A stretch of DNA of 64,000 bases from Bacteroidota bacterium (GCA_022567155.1 JADFHN010000006.1:17753-81752); one strand, 5' to 3'. Counted from the stretch's first letter, positions 8,830 through 17,940 are shown. The notes: a model not told the origin generated them from the letters alone. Program-made: numbers and translations.

Positions 8830-10887
8830 ATGGTAAAAAAAAGTAATTCAGGAAAAGCGGGCAAATCTAACCCAAAGATGACATCAGTAACAAAGAAATC
8901 AGTTCAGTCCCGAACGTTCAGAAGTGTGACTGAAAAAATTGATTCATTAAAGCAATCAGATAGGCAGGCTGAATCTATTGCGGGATATACTTTATTCACT
9001 GACTTCGACATTCATTTATTCAGGGAGGGCAGGCATATCAGGTTATATGAGAAATTTGGCTCGCATGAGGGTGAATGGGAAGGTATTAAAGGTACATATT
9101 TTGCCGTATGGGCGCCAAATGCAAAAGCTGTTTCTGTAATTGGCAATTTCAATCACTGGAACATACATGAAAACATGCTGGGCGCCCGGTGGGATTCATC
9201 AGGTATATGGGAAGGGTTTATTCCACACGTGGCGCATGGCGAAGTGTATAAGTATGCGATAAAAACAAAATCCGGCAATGTGATTGAAAAAGGAGATCCC
9301 TATGCCCGGTTCTGGGAGGAAGCGCCCCGCACCGCTTCCATTATTTGGAATACAGGGTATGAATGGAACGATACGAAATGGATGGATCAGCGAAAGCAGG
9401 ACGCCGGCCAATCGAAGCCTATGTCGGTTTATGAGGTGCATCCCGGATCATGGCGCAGAAATGCGGATGAAGACAACCGGTCGCTTACATATGCCGAAAT
9501 GGCCGACGAGCTTGTGGCTTATGTTAAGGAGATGGGCTATACACATGTAGAGTTTATGCCATTGATGGAACACCCGTTTTATGGCTCATGGGGGTATCAG
9601 ATTACAGGATATTTTGCTGCGACAAGCCGTTATGGTGATCCCCAGGGCCTTATGCACATGATCGATAAATTTCATCAGGAAGGCATAGGTGTTATTCTTG
9701 ATTGGGTTCCATCGCACTTTCCCGGAGATGCATACGGATTGTTTGAATTTGACGGAACACACTTGTACGAACATGCAGATCCACGGATGGGCTTTCATCC
9801 TGACTGGAAAAGCTATATCTTTAATTACGGACGGCATGAAGTACTCTCCTTCCTGATTTCGAATGCCATTTTCTGGCTTGATAAATATCATGCCGACGGC
9901 CTTCGGGTAGATGCCGTAGCTTCCATGCTTTATCTCGATTATTCAAGAAAAGAAGGCGAATGGCTGCCAAATGTGTATGGGGGAAATGAAAATATTGACG
10001 CCATAGCTTTTCTAAAAGCATTTAATGAAAATGTTTACAAGGAATTTCCCGATGTGATTACGATTGCGGAGGAATCAACCTCCTGGTCGCTTGTATCGCG
10101 ACCCACCTATCTGGGAGGTCTTGGTTTCGGGCAAAAGTGGATGATGGGCTGGATGCACGACACACTGGAATACTTCAAAAAGGACCCGGTTCATAGAAAG
10201 TACCATCAGAATGATATTACGTTCAGCATTATGTATGCGTTTACTGAAAATTTCATGCTTCCGTTATCACACGATGAGGTGGTGCACGGCAAGGGATCGC
10301 TGATCGGCAAAATGCCGGGCGATGAATGGCAGAGATTTGCAAACCTGAGGCTGTTGTTTGGCTTTATGTATGTTCATCCTGGCACAAAATTCATGTTTAT
10401 GGGAGGTGAACTTGGCCAGTATGCAGAATGGAATCATGAAAAGAGCCTTGACTGGCATTTACTGAAATATGATTTACACAGGGGCTTGCATAATTGGGTA
10501 AAAGACCTTAATTCGTTTTACAGGAGTTCCACAGCTTTGTACGAACTGCAATTTGATAACCGCGGATTTGAGTGGATCGATTACTCCGACAGTGAAAACA
10601 GTATCATTGTTTTTATGAGAAAAGGTAATGCACCTGATGATGTAATTGTGGTGGTTTGTAATTTTACACCAACACCCAGACATAATTACCGCATCGGCGT
10701 TCCTTTTAAGGGAATGTGGAAGGAATTGATTAATAGTGATGATTTTAAGTATGGCGGAAGCGGCGTTATTAATCAGGGAATGCTAACAACTGATCTGGAA
10801 AAGATTCATGAAAGGGATGACGCTGTTGTCCTAAATGTACCACCCTTGGGAATTACCGTTATAAAAATGTCAGAAGAGCAGGAGTAG
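8830..10887 (+). CDS. glgB: 1,4-alpha-glucan branching enzyme
   Basis: About 685 residues. I chose the ATG at 8830; an in-frame TTG at 8812 is the only earlier start. A basic, Ser/Lys-rich N-terminal tail of ~45 residues precedes a CBM48 domain ('GTYFAVWAPNAKAVSVIGNFNHW'). The GH13 barrel then follows with catalytic D361 ('ADGLRVDAVASM'), E414/E415 ('ITIAEEST') and D482 ('LPLSHDEVVHGKGSL'). 'MPLMEHPFYGSWGYQ' is the branching-enzyme signature. It introduces alpha-1,6 branches into glycogen in the cytoplasm. The extra tail is longer than in compact GlgBs. It forms one direction with the amylase and the GH57 gene; no glgA, glgC or glgP is in the window. Confidence 0.95.
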   Translation: MVKKSNSGKAGKSNPKMTSVTKKSVQSRTFRSVTEKIDSLKQSDRQAESIAGYTLFTDFDIHLFREGRHIRLYEKFGSHEGEWEGIKGTYFAVWAPNAKAVSVIGNFNHWNIHENMLGARWDSSGIWEGFIPHVAHGEVYKYAIKTKSGNVIEKGDPYARFWEEAPRTASIIWNTGYEWNDTKWMDQRKQDAGQSKPMSVYEVHPGSWRRNADEDNRSLTYAEMADELVAYVKEMGYTHVEFMPLMEHPFYGSWGYQITGYFAATSRYGDPQGLMHMIDKFHQEGIGVILDWVPSHFPGDAYGLFEFDGTHLYEHADPRMGFHPDWKSYIFNYGRHEVLSFLISNAIFWLDKYHADGLRVDAVASMLYLDYSRKEGEWLPNVYGGNENIDAIAFLKAFNENVYKEFPDVITIAEESTSWSLVSRPTYLGGLGFGQKWMMGWMHDTLEYFKKDPVHRKYHQNDITFSIMYAFTENFMLPLSHDEVVHGKGSLIGKMPGDEWQRFANLRLLFGFMYVHPGTKFMFMGGELGQYAEWNHEKSLDWHLLKYDLHRGLHNWVKDLNSFYRSSTALYELQFDNRGFEWIDYSDSENSIIVFMRKGNAPDDVIVVVCNFTPTPRHNYRIGVPFKGMWKELINSDDFKYGGSGVINQGMLTTDLEKIHERDDAVVLNVPPLGITVIKMSEEQE

Positions 10888-10926
10888 CATAATTTTGAAG
10901 GGTCATAAAAAACGCAGGTGCAATTA

Positions 10927-13335
10927 ATGAAAAAAAATATATGTATTCACGGACATTTCTATCAACCCCCGCGTGAAAATGCGTGGCTGGAACAAATTGA
11001 ATTACAGGATTCCGCGTATCCGTTTCATGACTGGAATGATCGGATTACCTATGAGTGCTATACACCCAATACAGCATCACGCATACTCGATGAATCAAAT
11101 GTAATTAAGGATATTGTAAATAATTATTCAAATATCAGTTATAACTTCGGGCCAACATTGCTATCCTGGTTGGAGGAAAAAGCCCCGGAAACCTACCGGA
11201 ATATAATATTGGCGGATGAAATAAGCAGCACAAATTTTTCAGGCCATGGATCATCTATTTCGCAGGCATATAATCATTTGATTTTGCCACTTGCCAATGC
11301 GCGGGATATCAGCACCCAGGTAAAATGGGGTATCCGTGATTTCGAGCTCCGGTTTAAACGCAGACCGGAAGGTATGTGGCTGCCTGAGACAGCGGTAAAT
11401 GTAGAAACCCTGGAAGTACTGGCTGAAAATGAGATTAAATTCACAGTACTGGCTCCGCGTCAGGCTGAAAAGATCAGAAAGCTAAGTGAAAATGAATGGA
11501 TTGATGTAAGGGGCGGGAAAGTTGACCCGAGAAAGCCCTACCTATGCAATCTTCCTTCCGGTCATTCGGTTTGCATTTTCTTTTATGATGGCAATGTTTC
11601 AAAGGATGTTGCATTCAATAAACTACTCAACAACGGTAAAAATTTTGCCGAACGCCTTTTAAAATCGATGGATGAAAACCCCGGTGACTCGCAGATAGCG
11701 AATATTGCCACCGATGGCGAGAGTTACGGGCATCATCATAACCATGGAGATATGGCGCTGGCGTATTGTGTGGACTATATTCAAACCCGGTCGGATGCCT
11801 GCATAACCAATTATGGGGAATTTCTTGAAAAGTATCCACCGGTTTATGAAGTTACCATCGTAGAAAACAGTTCATGGAGTTGTGAGCATGGCGTTGAAAG
11901 ATGGAGAAACAACTGTGGTTGCAATACAGGGGCCCAGCCTGGCTGGAACCAGCATTGGAGAAAACCGTTGCGCGATTCGCTCGACTGGTTAAGAGATCGA
12001 ATGATCGAAATATACGAACAGGTTGGGGCGGAATTGTTTAAAGATCCGTGGCAGGCCCGTGATGCCTATATTGAAGTGATTCTCAACCGTACGGAAAAAA
12101 CGATTGAAGATTTTCTTGAAAAATACGGTAAAGACCTGATAAGTAATGGCACAAAAAGCAGAGCCATGCGTATGCTTGAAATGCAGCGCAATGCCATGCT
12201 GATGTACACAAGTTGTGGTTGGTTTTTCAGTGAGGTTTCAGGTATCGAAACAGTGCAGATACTACAGTACGCATGCCGTGCCCTACAGCTTGCAAGTCAG
12301 GTTGCAGGGAGCGAACTGGAAGAACAGTTTATCCATAAGCTCGAGGCATGTAAAAGTAATATTCCGGAATACGACTCTGCAGCAGACATATACAGGAAAC
12401 AGATCATTCCGGCAAGACTCGATCTGATGCGTGTCGGGATGCATTATGCGGTGGCCTCATTATTTGAAAAGCAACCGGAAAAATTTCCTGTGTTTAATTA
12501 TTCTACACAAAGCGAATTTTTTGAAAGAAGAGAAGCCGGTATTCACCGTATTTCATACGGGCGAATAAATATCAGGTCAAAAACAACCTTTTCAGAAAAA
12601 CATTTCAGCTTTATCGCTCTGTATCTGGGGCAGCACAATATCATCGGTTACATATCGGTAGATATGAAACATGATACGTTTTTTTCGATGTACGACCAGA
12701 CTTTGGCGGCTTTCAGAGAGAGTAATCTCAGCAAATTGCTTGGGTTGATGCAGGAGTATTTTGGCAGCGAAAAGTTCTCAATCTGGCATTTATTTAAGGA
12801 TGAAAAGCGAAAAGTGTTTGACGAAATCGTTGCCAAATATTTGGGTAAAATCGATACTGAACTCAAACAAATATACGATCAGGATTACCAGCTTGTAAAC
12901 GCGCTTGCCAATGAAAAATATCCGGTGCCTGAGATTTACCTGCATATGTTTGCTTACGTATTAAATTCCGAATTGAAAGAATGCCTCCAGACTGATCCGC
13001 TGGACATCAATTTGCTTAAAACAATTGTATTTAAATTTGAAAAGTGGGATCTCAAACTTAGTACTCAAATACCGTTTGAAAGGATCGTAAATGATATGAT
13101 CAACAAAAACCTTATGGAACTTTATCTGGGCGTGGATGGATTTTCAAGATTGAAACGTCTGAATTATGTATTTGAAATCATGAAAGACTTTGGGTTAAAA
13201 CTAAATTTGTACCAAAGTCAGAACTTGTATTTTAAAATATCAAAAAGTGAACAGGCTGATAGCTGGGAGAAAAAATGGAAAAATGAATTTAATAACCTTG
13301 GCAGAAATATGGGAATAAAAGTGGAAATTAACTGA
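10927..13335 (+). CDS. GH57 family glycoside hydrolase, DUF3536 type
   Basis: 802 residues from the ATG at 10927 (a GTG nine bases earlier is also possible). The N-terminal half has GH57 motifs: 'CIHGHFYQPPREN' (motif 1), 'PEGMWLPETAVN' with the likely nucleophile E154, and 'ATDGESYGHHHNHGD' (motif 4). A Cys-rich patch, 'WSCEHGVERWRNNCGCNTG', is typical of the DUF3536 group. The long helical C-terminal half is characteristic of that subfamily. GH57 enzymes act on alpha-glucans as amylases, branching enzymes or 4-alpha-glucanotransferases; the reaction of the DUF3536 branch is not settled as far as I know. It lies 40 bp after glgB, supporting a role in glycogen handling. The FRG gene starts 2 bp after its stop. 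Confidence 0.85.
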   Translation: MKKNICIHGHFYQPPRENAWLEQIELQDSAYPFHDWNDRITYECYTPNTASRILDESNVIKDIVNNYSNISYNFGPTLLSWLEEKAPETYRNIILADEISSTNFSGHGSSISQAYNHLILPLANARDISTQVKWGIRDFELRFKRRPEGMWLPETAVNVETLEVLAENEIKFTVLAPRQAEKIRKLSENEWIDVRGGKVDPRKPYLCNLPSGHSVCIFFYDGNVSKDVAFNKLLNNGKNFAERLLKSMDENPGDSQIANIATDGESYGHHHNHGDMALAYCVDYIQTRSDACITNYGEFLEKYPPVYEVTIVENSSWSCEHGVERWRNNCGCNTGAQPGWNQHWRKPLRDSLDWLRDRMIEIYEQVGAELFKDPWQARDAYIEVILNRTEKTIEDFLEKYGKDLISNGTKSRAMRMLEMQRNAMLMYTSCGWFFSEVSGIETVQILQYACRALQLASQVAGSELEEQFIHKLEACKSNIPEYDSAADIYRKQIIPARLDLMRVGMHYAVASLFEKQPEKFPVFNYSTQSEFFERREAGIHRISYGRINIRSKTTFSEKHFSFIALYLGQHNIIGYISVDMKHDTFFSMYDQTLAAFRESNLSKLLGLMQEYFGSEKFSIWHLFKDEKRKVFDEIVAKYLGKIDTELKQIYDQDYQLVNALANEKYPVPEIYLHMFAYVLNSELKECLQTDPLDINLLKTIVFKFEKWDLKLSTQIPFERIVNDMINKNLMELYLGVDGFSRLKRLNYVFEIMKDFGLKLNLYQSQNLYFKISKSEQADSWEKKWKNEFNNLGRNMGIKVEIN

Positions 13336-13337
13336 AT

Positions 13338-14138
13338 TTGAAAATCAGCGATAACGATATTGTTATTACCAGTTGGGGGGATCTTTGTGAGCGGTTATAC
13401 GACAACTCCTGGAAAGACCGGATGGGCAGATTCAGAACAGATTATGCTTTCAGAGGGGTGTCGGTAAAGGAATACCAGCTTAAAAACCGGTTTTTACGAA
13501 ATTGCGGTGAAAAAGGAAACCTGGAGTACCATTTACTGCGTAACTTCAAGAAGTATGCTATGGTGGAAACTACTGAGGCGCTGACCTCTGATTGGCGGCT
13601 TCTTACCATCGGTCAGCATCATGGGCTTCCGACGCGGTTGATGGACTGGACTTACTCCCCGTTCGTTGCCGTCCATTTTGCAACAGTCAACCTGGATAAA
13701 TACGACCACGATGGCGCCATCTGGATGGTAGATTTTGTAAAAGCCAAGGAACTGTTGCCAGATTCTCTGAGAGATAAACTCCTGCAGGCTGGTGCAAATT
13801 CGTTTACCATTGAAATGCTTGAAGAAGCAATGCCTAATTTAAGCGATTTTAAAGCGCTGTCTGATACAAATGTCACATTGTTTTTTGAGCCGCCTTCAAT
13901 TGATGAACGTATTGTAAACCAATATGCGTTTTTCTCCTGCATGTCAAGCGCTACACTGATCATGGATGACTGGTTGTTGCAATACCCAGATATTTACAGG
14001 CGTATTATTATCCCAAAGGAGTTTAAATGGGAAGTGCGTGATAAGCTTGATCAGGCCAATATTAACGAAAGGCTGCTCTTTCCCGGGCTGGACGGCCTTG
14101 CAAGCTGGCTGCAACGGCATTATTATCCGGGGAAGTAG
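13338..14138 (+). CDS. FRG-domain protein
   Basis: The 266-residue protein starts at TTG, 2 bp after the GH57 stop. No in-frame ATG precedes the domain, so the TTG start is well supported. The name-giving Phe-Arg-Gly lies at residues 38-40 ('DYAFRGV'), followed by 'IGQHHGLPTRLMDW' at 91-104 and 'SPFVAVHFA', the two most conserved parts of the FRG family. FRG proteins are soluble, of unknown biochemical activity, and are often found in defence contexts or as single genes. Here the tight linkage points to co-expression with glycogen genes. No toxin or antitoxin partner is visible beside it; downstream is only repeat DNA. Confidence 0.85.
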   Translation: MKISDNDIVITSWGDLCERLYDNSWKDRMGRFRTDYAFRGVSVKEYQLKNRFLRNCGEKGNLEYHLLRNFKKYAMVETTEALTSDWRLLTIGQHHGLPTRLMDWTYSPFVAVHFATVNLDKYDHDGAIWMVDFVKAKELLPDSLRDKLLQAGANSFTIEMLEEAMPNLSDFKALSDTNVTLFFEPPSIDERIVNQYAFFSCMSSATLIMDDWLLQYPDIYRRIIIPKEFKWEVRDKLDQANINERLLFPGLDGLASWLQRHYYPGK

Positions 14139-14152
14139 AACTTTCAGAAGCC

Positions 14153-14198
14153 GGGATTCGAGCAAGAACTTTAACAGGGGTCTGAGCGGACGCTCAGA
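14153..14198 (+). repeat. Dispersed repeat R1, left copy
   Basis: A 46-base segment matches 15102-15147 at all but one position, and the last 38 bases are identical. It ends in a stem-loop, TCTGAGC-GGAC-GCTCAGA (14181-14198). The two copies stand on either side of the GIY-YIG gene in the same orientation, about 950 bp apart. Confidence 0.85.
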
Positions 14199-14275
14199 TC
14201 CCTTCACCCTACTGGTCGAAGCGTCAGCTTCGACCTTATTACCCGGAAGAAAAACCATCACCTGATGAAGGCAAA

Positions 14276-14378
14276 CGTCATTACCCGGTTTACTTGCCCG
14301 ACGTGGTTTATCCTGTCGGGTCCGGGCGATCTCTAAAAATCGAACGTCATTACCCGGTTTATCCGGGTAATCCCACTA
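14276..14378 (+). repeat. Dispersed repeat R2, two adjacent copies left of the GIY-YIG gene
   Basis: CGTCATTACCCGGTTT occurs at 14276-14291 and again at 14345-14360. The first copy continues with 'GTGGTTTATCCTGTCGGG' and a variable GGTAATC/GCGATCTC end; the second is shorter and runs straight into 'ATCCGGGTAATCCC'. The same unit is found at 14885-14945 on the other side of the GIY-YIG gene. Internal CCCGGTTTATCCGGG forms a hairpin. Between this unit and R1 there is no gene. Confidence 0.75.
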
Positions 14379-14435
14379 ACGAGACAGCATTTTCGTCGTC
14401 TTCCACACAACCTTAATTCAGGAGATTGCCCTACT

Positions 14436-14466
14436 TCATTTCGTTGCATTTCGTTGCATTTCGTTA
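14436..14466 (+). repeat. Short tandem repeat of GCATTTCGTT
   Basis: A ten-base unit, (G/T)CATTTCGTT, is repeated three times back to back at 14436-14465, just downstream of the GIY-YIG gene's stop. It is probably slippage-prone; no reading frame makes sense of it. Confidence 0.8.
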
Positions 14467-14489
14467 AGCTGGGCAGGAACACCGTCATC

Positions 14490-14798
14490 TCATCTAAAAT
14501 CACTGATTTCATCAAATAGATCCTTCATGCCGGGATTCAATTTCCGGATTAACTTTTCTTTCCATGATCTTTTATATTTTTTCAAGCGTTTTTCTCTGTG
14601 AATAGCTTCCTCAATGGAATCATAAAACTCATAATACAATACGTCTGTACAGTTGTATTTTTTAGTAAATGTAGAACCATATTCTGATTTGTGTTCGATA
14701 ACCCGCGTGTTTAAATCGCAGGTAACACCGATATAAAGAACAGTTCTGTATTTGTTAGACATTATATACACATATCCGCCTTTACCAATAGATGACAT
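14490..14798 (-). CDS. GIY-YIG domain protein (small UvrC-like endonuclease family)
   Basis: The 102-residue protein consists of little more than one GIY-YIG domain: 'GGYVYIMSN' (GIY part), 'VLYIGVT' (YIG part), 'LNTRVIEHKSEYGSTFTKKYN', and 'YYEFYDSIEEAIHREKRLKKYKRSWKEKLI' (in two parts) with the conserved Glu-Ala-Ile...Arg-Glu helix. Small proteins of this kind are abundant in Bacteroidota; they have nuclease-like folds but no settled role. The gene stands alone, flanked on both sides by copies of repeats R1 and R2. This suggests it moved with them, or that the repeats tolerate each other in a non-essential island. Confidence 0.85.
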   Translation of the reverse strand: MSSIGKGGYVYIMSNKYRTVLYIGVTCDLNTRVIEHKSEYGSTFTKKYNCTDVLYYEFYDSIEEAIHREKRLKKYKRSWKEKLIRKLNPGMKDLFDEISDFR

Positions 14799-14884
14799 TT
14801 ATTCAAGTTATAAAAATCCTGAAGTTAGTAAAAAAGATCATTGACTGAAATAAAGCGAAGCATTAATAGCCCTTGGAAAACTCC

Positions 14885-14945
14885 CGTCATTACCCGGTTT
14901 GCATGCCCGATGTGGTTTATCCTGTCGGGTTCGGGTAATCTCCCT
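14885..14945 (+). repeat. Dispersed repeat R2, right copy
   Basis: It begins CGTCATTACCCGGTTT (14885-14900) and continues with a CCCGATGTGGTTTATCCTG core and CGGGTTCGGGTAATCTC, matching the copy at 14276-14333 with scattered differences. Same orientation as the left copies. Confidence 0.8.
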
Positions 14946-15101
14946 AACGAAACATTGATTTCAATTTATTTACACGTACGACTTTTTTCAAGGAGATTAC
15001 CCGATATCGCTCCACGATTCGGGTAATGACGTCTGATGTTGTGGTTTATTCTGTTAGGTCTGGATAATCCCCTATAAAAAACTGGAACCAGGAAAGGGTT
15101 A

Positions 15102-15147
15102 GGGATTGGAGCAAGAACTTTAACAGGGGTCTGAGCGGACGCTCAGA
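15102..15147 (+). repeat. Dispersed repeat R1, right copy
   Basis: It matches 14153-14198 at 45 of 46 positions, including the TCTGAGC-GGAC-GCTCAGA stem-loop (15130-15147). A degenerate third copy of its palindromic half follows at 15190-15213. Confidence 0.85.
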
Positions 15148-15257
15148 CCAGTATAGTATAGACCAGTTTATGGGGAACATTAGCATAGGTTGGAACGGGC
15201 GCTCAGGCCAGTTTATCAATCTCACAAATTATCTCCCATCATACGCCAACCATCATT

Positions 15258-15824
15258 TTACTTCCCGCTTACTCTGCCGGGGTTCTGTGTAACAAATGCT
15301 TTCCAGCTTGTGGTTTTATTTTTTTTTGATTTACCCTGAAAGTGATGACAAAGCCCTACTGCAAGTGCATCAGTGGCATCGAGCAGTTTAGGTTCATCAC
15401 GAAGATGCAGCAGTTTCATGATCATACCGGATACCTGTTCTTTTGATGCATTTCCGTTTCCGGTTACGGATTGTTTTACTTTCTTTGGCGCATATTCGGT
15501 GATTGGTATTTCCCTTGCCAGCGCGGCAGCCATTGCTACACCCTGTGCCCGTCCGAGTTTTAGCATGGATTGAATGTTTTTTCCGTAAAACGGGGCTTCC
15601 AGTGCTACTTCATCCGGATGGTATTCTTCAATTAATGATGTCACCCTGTCAAATATTTTTTTAAGTTTGAGCTCGTGACCGGAATATTTGCTGAGATGAA
15701 TAACACCGTATTGAATAAGTGAAAACTGCTGCCCTCTGATTAAAAGCAGTCCGTAACCCATTACATTGGTACCGGGATCAAGGCCCAATATGATTCGCTC
15801 AGATTTTTTTTCTAATTTAGACAC
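15258..15824 (-). CDS. ruvC: Holliday junction resolvase RuvC
   Basis: The 188-residue protein has the RNase H-like RuvC fold and the catalytic acidic set: D16 ('[14 protein letters not shown]'), E76 ('[11 protein letters not shown]'), and D149/D152 ('[15 protein letters not shown]'). It cuts four-way junctions symmetrically together with RuvAB during recombination repair. The start is GTG at 15824; no ATG occurs before the catalytic aspartate, so this start is firm. The neighbouring membrane-protein gene starts 2 bp away on the other strand. ruvA and ruvB are not in the window, as is usual in this phylum. Confidence 0.95.
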   Translation of the reverse strand: MSKLEKKSERIILGLDPGTNVMGYGLLLIRGQQFSLIQYGVIHLSKYSGHELKLKKIFDRVTSLIEEYHPDEVALEAPFYGKNIQSMLKLGRAQGVAMAAALAREIPITEYAPKKVKQSVTGNGNASKEQVSGMIMKLLHLRDEPKLLDATDALAVGLCHHFQGKSKKNKTTSWKAFVTQNPGRVSGK

Positions 15825-15826
15825 TG

Positions 15827-16810
15827 ATGCAATTTAATTACACCACATCGATATTAAAAGAAAGAAAGTTTATCATTGCCTGGAATGCTTTGAAGGCGGT
15901 AATTCTGATCTCCTGCCTGGCAGTTATCCTCCTGCGGGTAAGGCAGGACCATGTGAAGTTGTATGATTTGGTTGCCAATATTTCTAAACTGCCGTTATAT
16001 GGATGGGCAGGCATCGTACTTATTTCAATGCTGGCGCCAATTAACTGGCTGCTGGAGGCTTTGAAATGGAAATTCCTGACGCGGCATATCGAAAAATTAT
16101 CAATCCGGGATGCGTTCCGGTCTGTTGTCATTGGTTTAAGTTTTGGTTTTGCCACACCCCGGGCGCTGGGTGATTATATCGGAAGAACGCTTGTTTTTCG
16201 TCACGATAATAAGTTGAAAATAATTTTACCGGTATTTGTCAGCAGGATGGCACAACTTATCCCAACACTGATGTTTGGGATGGTTGGAATGTCCTTTTTG
16301 ATAAACGTCAATACAGATGCAGATGTGCTGCAGTGGAGGGTGTCAGGATTGTTTGCAGCCCTGATTTTGATTTTTGCCGGAATAGCATTTTTAACTAAAA
16401 ACAATCGAATAGTGCGAAAATTCAAAAGATTTGAGAATTTTGCCGGCAGACTGTTGCTACAGATATCCCGTTATTCACCTGCAGATCTGATACGAGTTTC
16501 GGGTTACAGTGTGCTCAGATACATTGTTTTTTCCGGTCAGTTTATGATTGCTCTATGGATATTCGGATTGCATGCCGAGCTCCTTCTTTTGTTTGCAGGT
16601 GTAACATGGATATTGCTTGCCAAATCAATTATGCCATCCTTTAATTTTCTCAGCGATCTTGGTATTCGCGAAGTTTCGGCAATCGTGTTTTTCGGAGCCT
16701 ATAATTATCCTGTTCTGCCGGTACTTTCAGCCAGTTTGCTGATTTGGGTTATAAATATCTTACTTCCTGCTCTGTCAGGAGTTGTATTGGCAGGCAAAAC
16801 TAAAATCTGA
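15827..16810 (+). CDS. Lysylphosphatidylglycerol synthase TM-region / AglD-like flippase-family membrane protein
   Basis: The 327-residue integral membrane protein has about 7-8 helices (e.g. '[15 protein letters not shown]', '[23 protein letters not shown]', '[12 protein letters not shown]', '[17 protein letters not shown]'). '[13 protein letters not shown]' and '[18 protein letters not shown]' match the UPF0104/LPG-synthase TM superfamily, whose members lack the catalytic domain of MprF and are thought to take part in lipid or lipid-linked sugar translocation. It leads a run of genes on one strand; the GT2 gene follows after 2 bp. A partner role in moving a glycan made by the two GT2 enzymes is inference. 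Confidence 0.75.
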   Translation: MQFNYTTSILKERKFIIAWNALKAVILISCLAVILLRVRQDHVKLYDLVANISKLPLYGWAGIVLISMLAPINWLLEALKWKFLTRHIEKLSIRDAFRSVVIGLSFGFATPRALGDYIGRTLVFRHDNKLKIILPVFVSRMAQLIPTLMFGMVGMSFLINVNTDADVLQWRVSGLFAALILIFAGIAFLTKNNRIVRKFKRFENFAGRLLLQISRYSPADLIRVSGYSVLRYIVFSGQFMIALWIFGLHAELLLLFAGVTWILLAKSIMPSFNFLSDLGIREVSAIVFFGAYNYPVLPVLSASLLIWVINILLPALSGVVLAGKTKI

Positions 16811-16812
16811 TC

Positions 16813-17928
16813 GTGGAGATTGCGTTAGCCGTTTTTGTTTCAGTTTATGTGCTCATGCTCATTCTGATTTTGATTACCTGGATAAAAATACCTTTATCAG
16901 AAAAATCAGATTGTACGGATTCGCTGAAGATGTCAGTGATCATTCCTGTGCGAAATGAAGCAAGAAATATCCTCCGGTTGCTTGATGATCTTGGCAAACA
17001 GAATTATACAAATCAGTATTTCGAAGTGATCGCAATTGACGATCATTCGGATGATTCCACGTTTGACAAAGTTTCATCAGCATCACAGACTGTTTCTTAT
17101 AAGTTGAAAATAATCAGCCTGGATGTGACTACGGGAAAGAAGGAAGCTATAAAAAAAGGGATTGAATCATCTCTTGGTGAAATAATTGTTACCACTGACG
17201 CTGATTGCAGGGTAGGTGTAGATTGGTTGTGTGAAATTGCCCGTCAGTTTAAACGTGAAAGAACAAATCTGGTTTTCGGGCCTGTAAAATATACCTATGC
17301 CATGAATTCGTTTTCATCGTGGCAAGCAATGGAATTTGCCGTATTGCAAACCACAGGAGCTGCTACATTGCATTTAGGGGTCCCTACCATGTGCAATGGC
17401 GCAAATATGGCTTACCGTAAAAAGGTGTTTTTTGAAGTAGGTGGTTTCAGGGATAACGAGTACATTGCCTCGGGTGATGATGAATTTCTGATGCATAAGG
17501 TATTTCAGATTGATACGGACGCTGTAAAATTTATTAAATCACGGTACGCGATTGTCGAAACCACTCCACTACCTGATCTGAAAAGTTTCATTAATCAGCG
17601 CCGGCGATGGGCAAGCAAATGGGAAGGATACCGTATCGCTTATCCGAAGATATTGGCGATTGCCGTATTTGTCGCCAATCTGTCAATAATGGCAGGCGCT
17701 ATACTGGCAATTACCGGATACATTCATTTTTTTTGGTTTTTGGCAATATGGATAATGAAATTTATTCCGGAGTATTTGCTTTTGGTTGTTTCAAGTAAGT
17801 TTTTTGAAAACAGGATTGCACAAAAGAACTTCCTGATTTTAGCTGTGTTATATCCGGTTTATGCCGTATTTTTTGGCATTGCCGGACGATTCGGGAAGTA
17901 CAGATGGAAAGAAAGGGATTTAAAATAA
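16813..17928 (+). CDS. Family 2 glycosyltransferase with C-terminal membrane helices
   Basis: 371 residues, GTG start 2 bp after the flippase-like gene. An N-terminal helix (residues 3-22) precedes a GT-A domain: 'MSVIIPVRNEARNILRLL', 'IAIDDHSDDST', 'IIVTTDADCRV' (metal-binding DxD), 'NGANMAYRKKVF', 'SGDDEFLMHK' and 'INQRRRWASKW', the QxxRW motif of processive or polymer-forming GT2 enzymes. Two or three C-terminal helices anchor it in the inner membrane. The sugar donor and product are unknown; hexosamine transfer would fit the deacetylase encoded downstream. Confidence 0.85.
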   Translation: MEIALAVFVSVYVLMLILILITWIKIPLSEKSDCTDSLKMSVIIPVRNEARNILRLLDDLGKQNYTNQYFEVIAIDDHSDDSTFDKVSSASQTVSYKLKIISLDVTTGKKEAIKKGIESSLGEIIVTTDADCRVGVDWLCEIARQFKRERTNLVFGPVKYTYAMNSFSSWQAMEFAVLQTTGAATLHLGVPTMCNGANMAYRKKVFFEVGGFRDNEYIASGDDEFLMHKVFQIDTDAVKFIKSRYAIVETTPLPDLKSFINQRRRWASKWEGYRIAYPKILAIAVFVANLSIMAGAILAITGYIHFFWFLAIWIMKFIPEYLLLVVSSKFFENRIAQKNFLILAVLYPVYAVFFGIAGRFGKYRWKERDLK

Positions 17929-17940
17929 AATTTACGGGTT

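Larger units (their letters stand above)
14799..15257. other. Repeat-rich spacer between GIY-YIG gene and ruvC
   Basis: No coding region is supported here. The spacer holds a third R2 copy (14885-14945), an inverted partial R2 ('GGAGATTACCCGATATCG', 14992-15009, and 'CGGGTAATGACGTC', 15020-15033), another 'GTGGTTTATTCTGTTAGG' (15041-15058), the second R1 copy, and degenerate R1 pieces at 15159-15213 ('GACCAGTTTAT', 'GGGCGCTCAGGCCAGTTTAT'). Confidence 0.7.

Noticed and set aside
13338..15824. A defence island built from FRG, GIY-YIG and RuvC genes
   Set aside because: RuvC is the housekeeping resolvase, the GIY-YIG protein is a common single-domain type, and the FRG gene belongs by spacing to the glycogen genes. 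No toxin, methylase, helicase or reverse transcriptase accompanies them.
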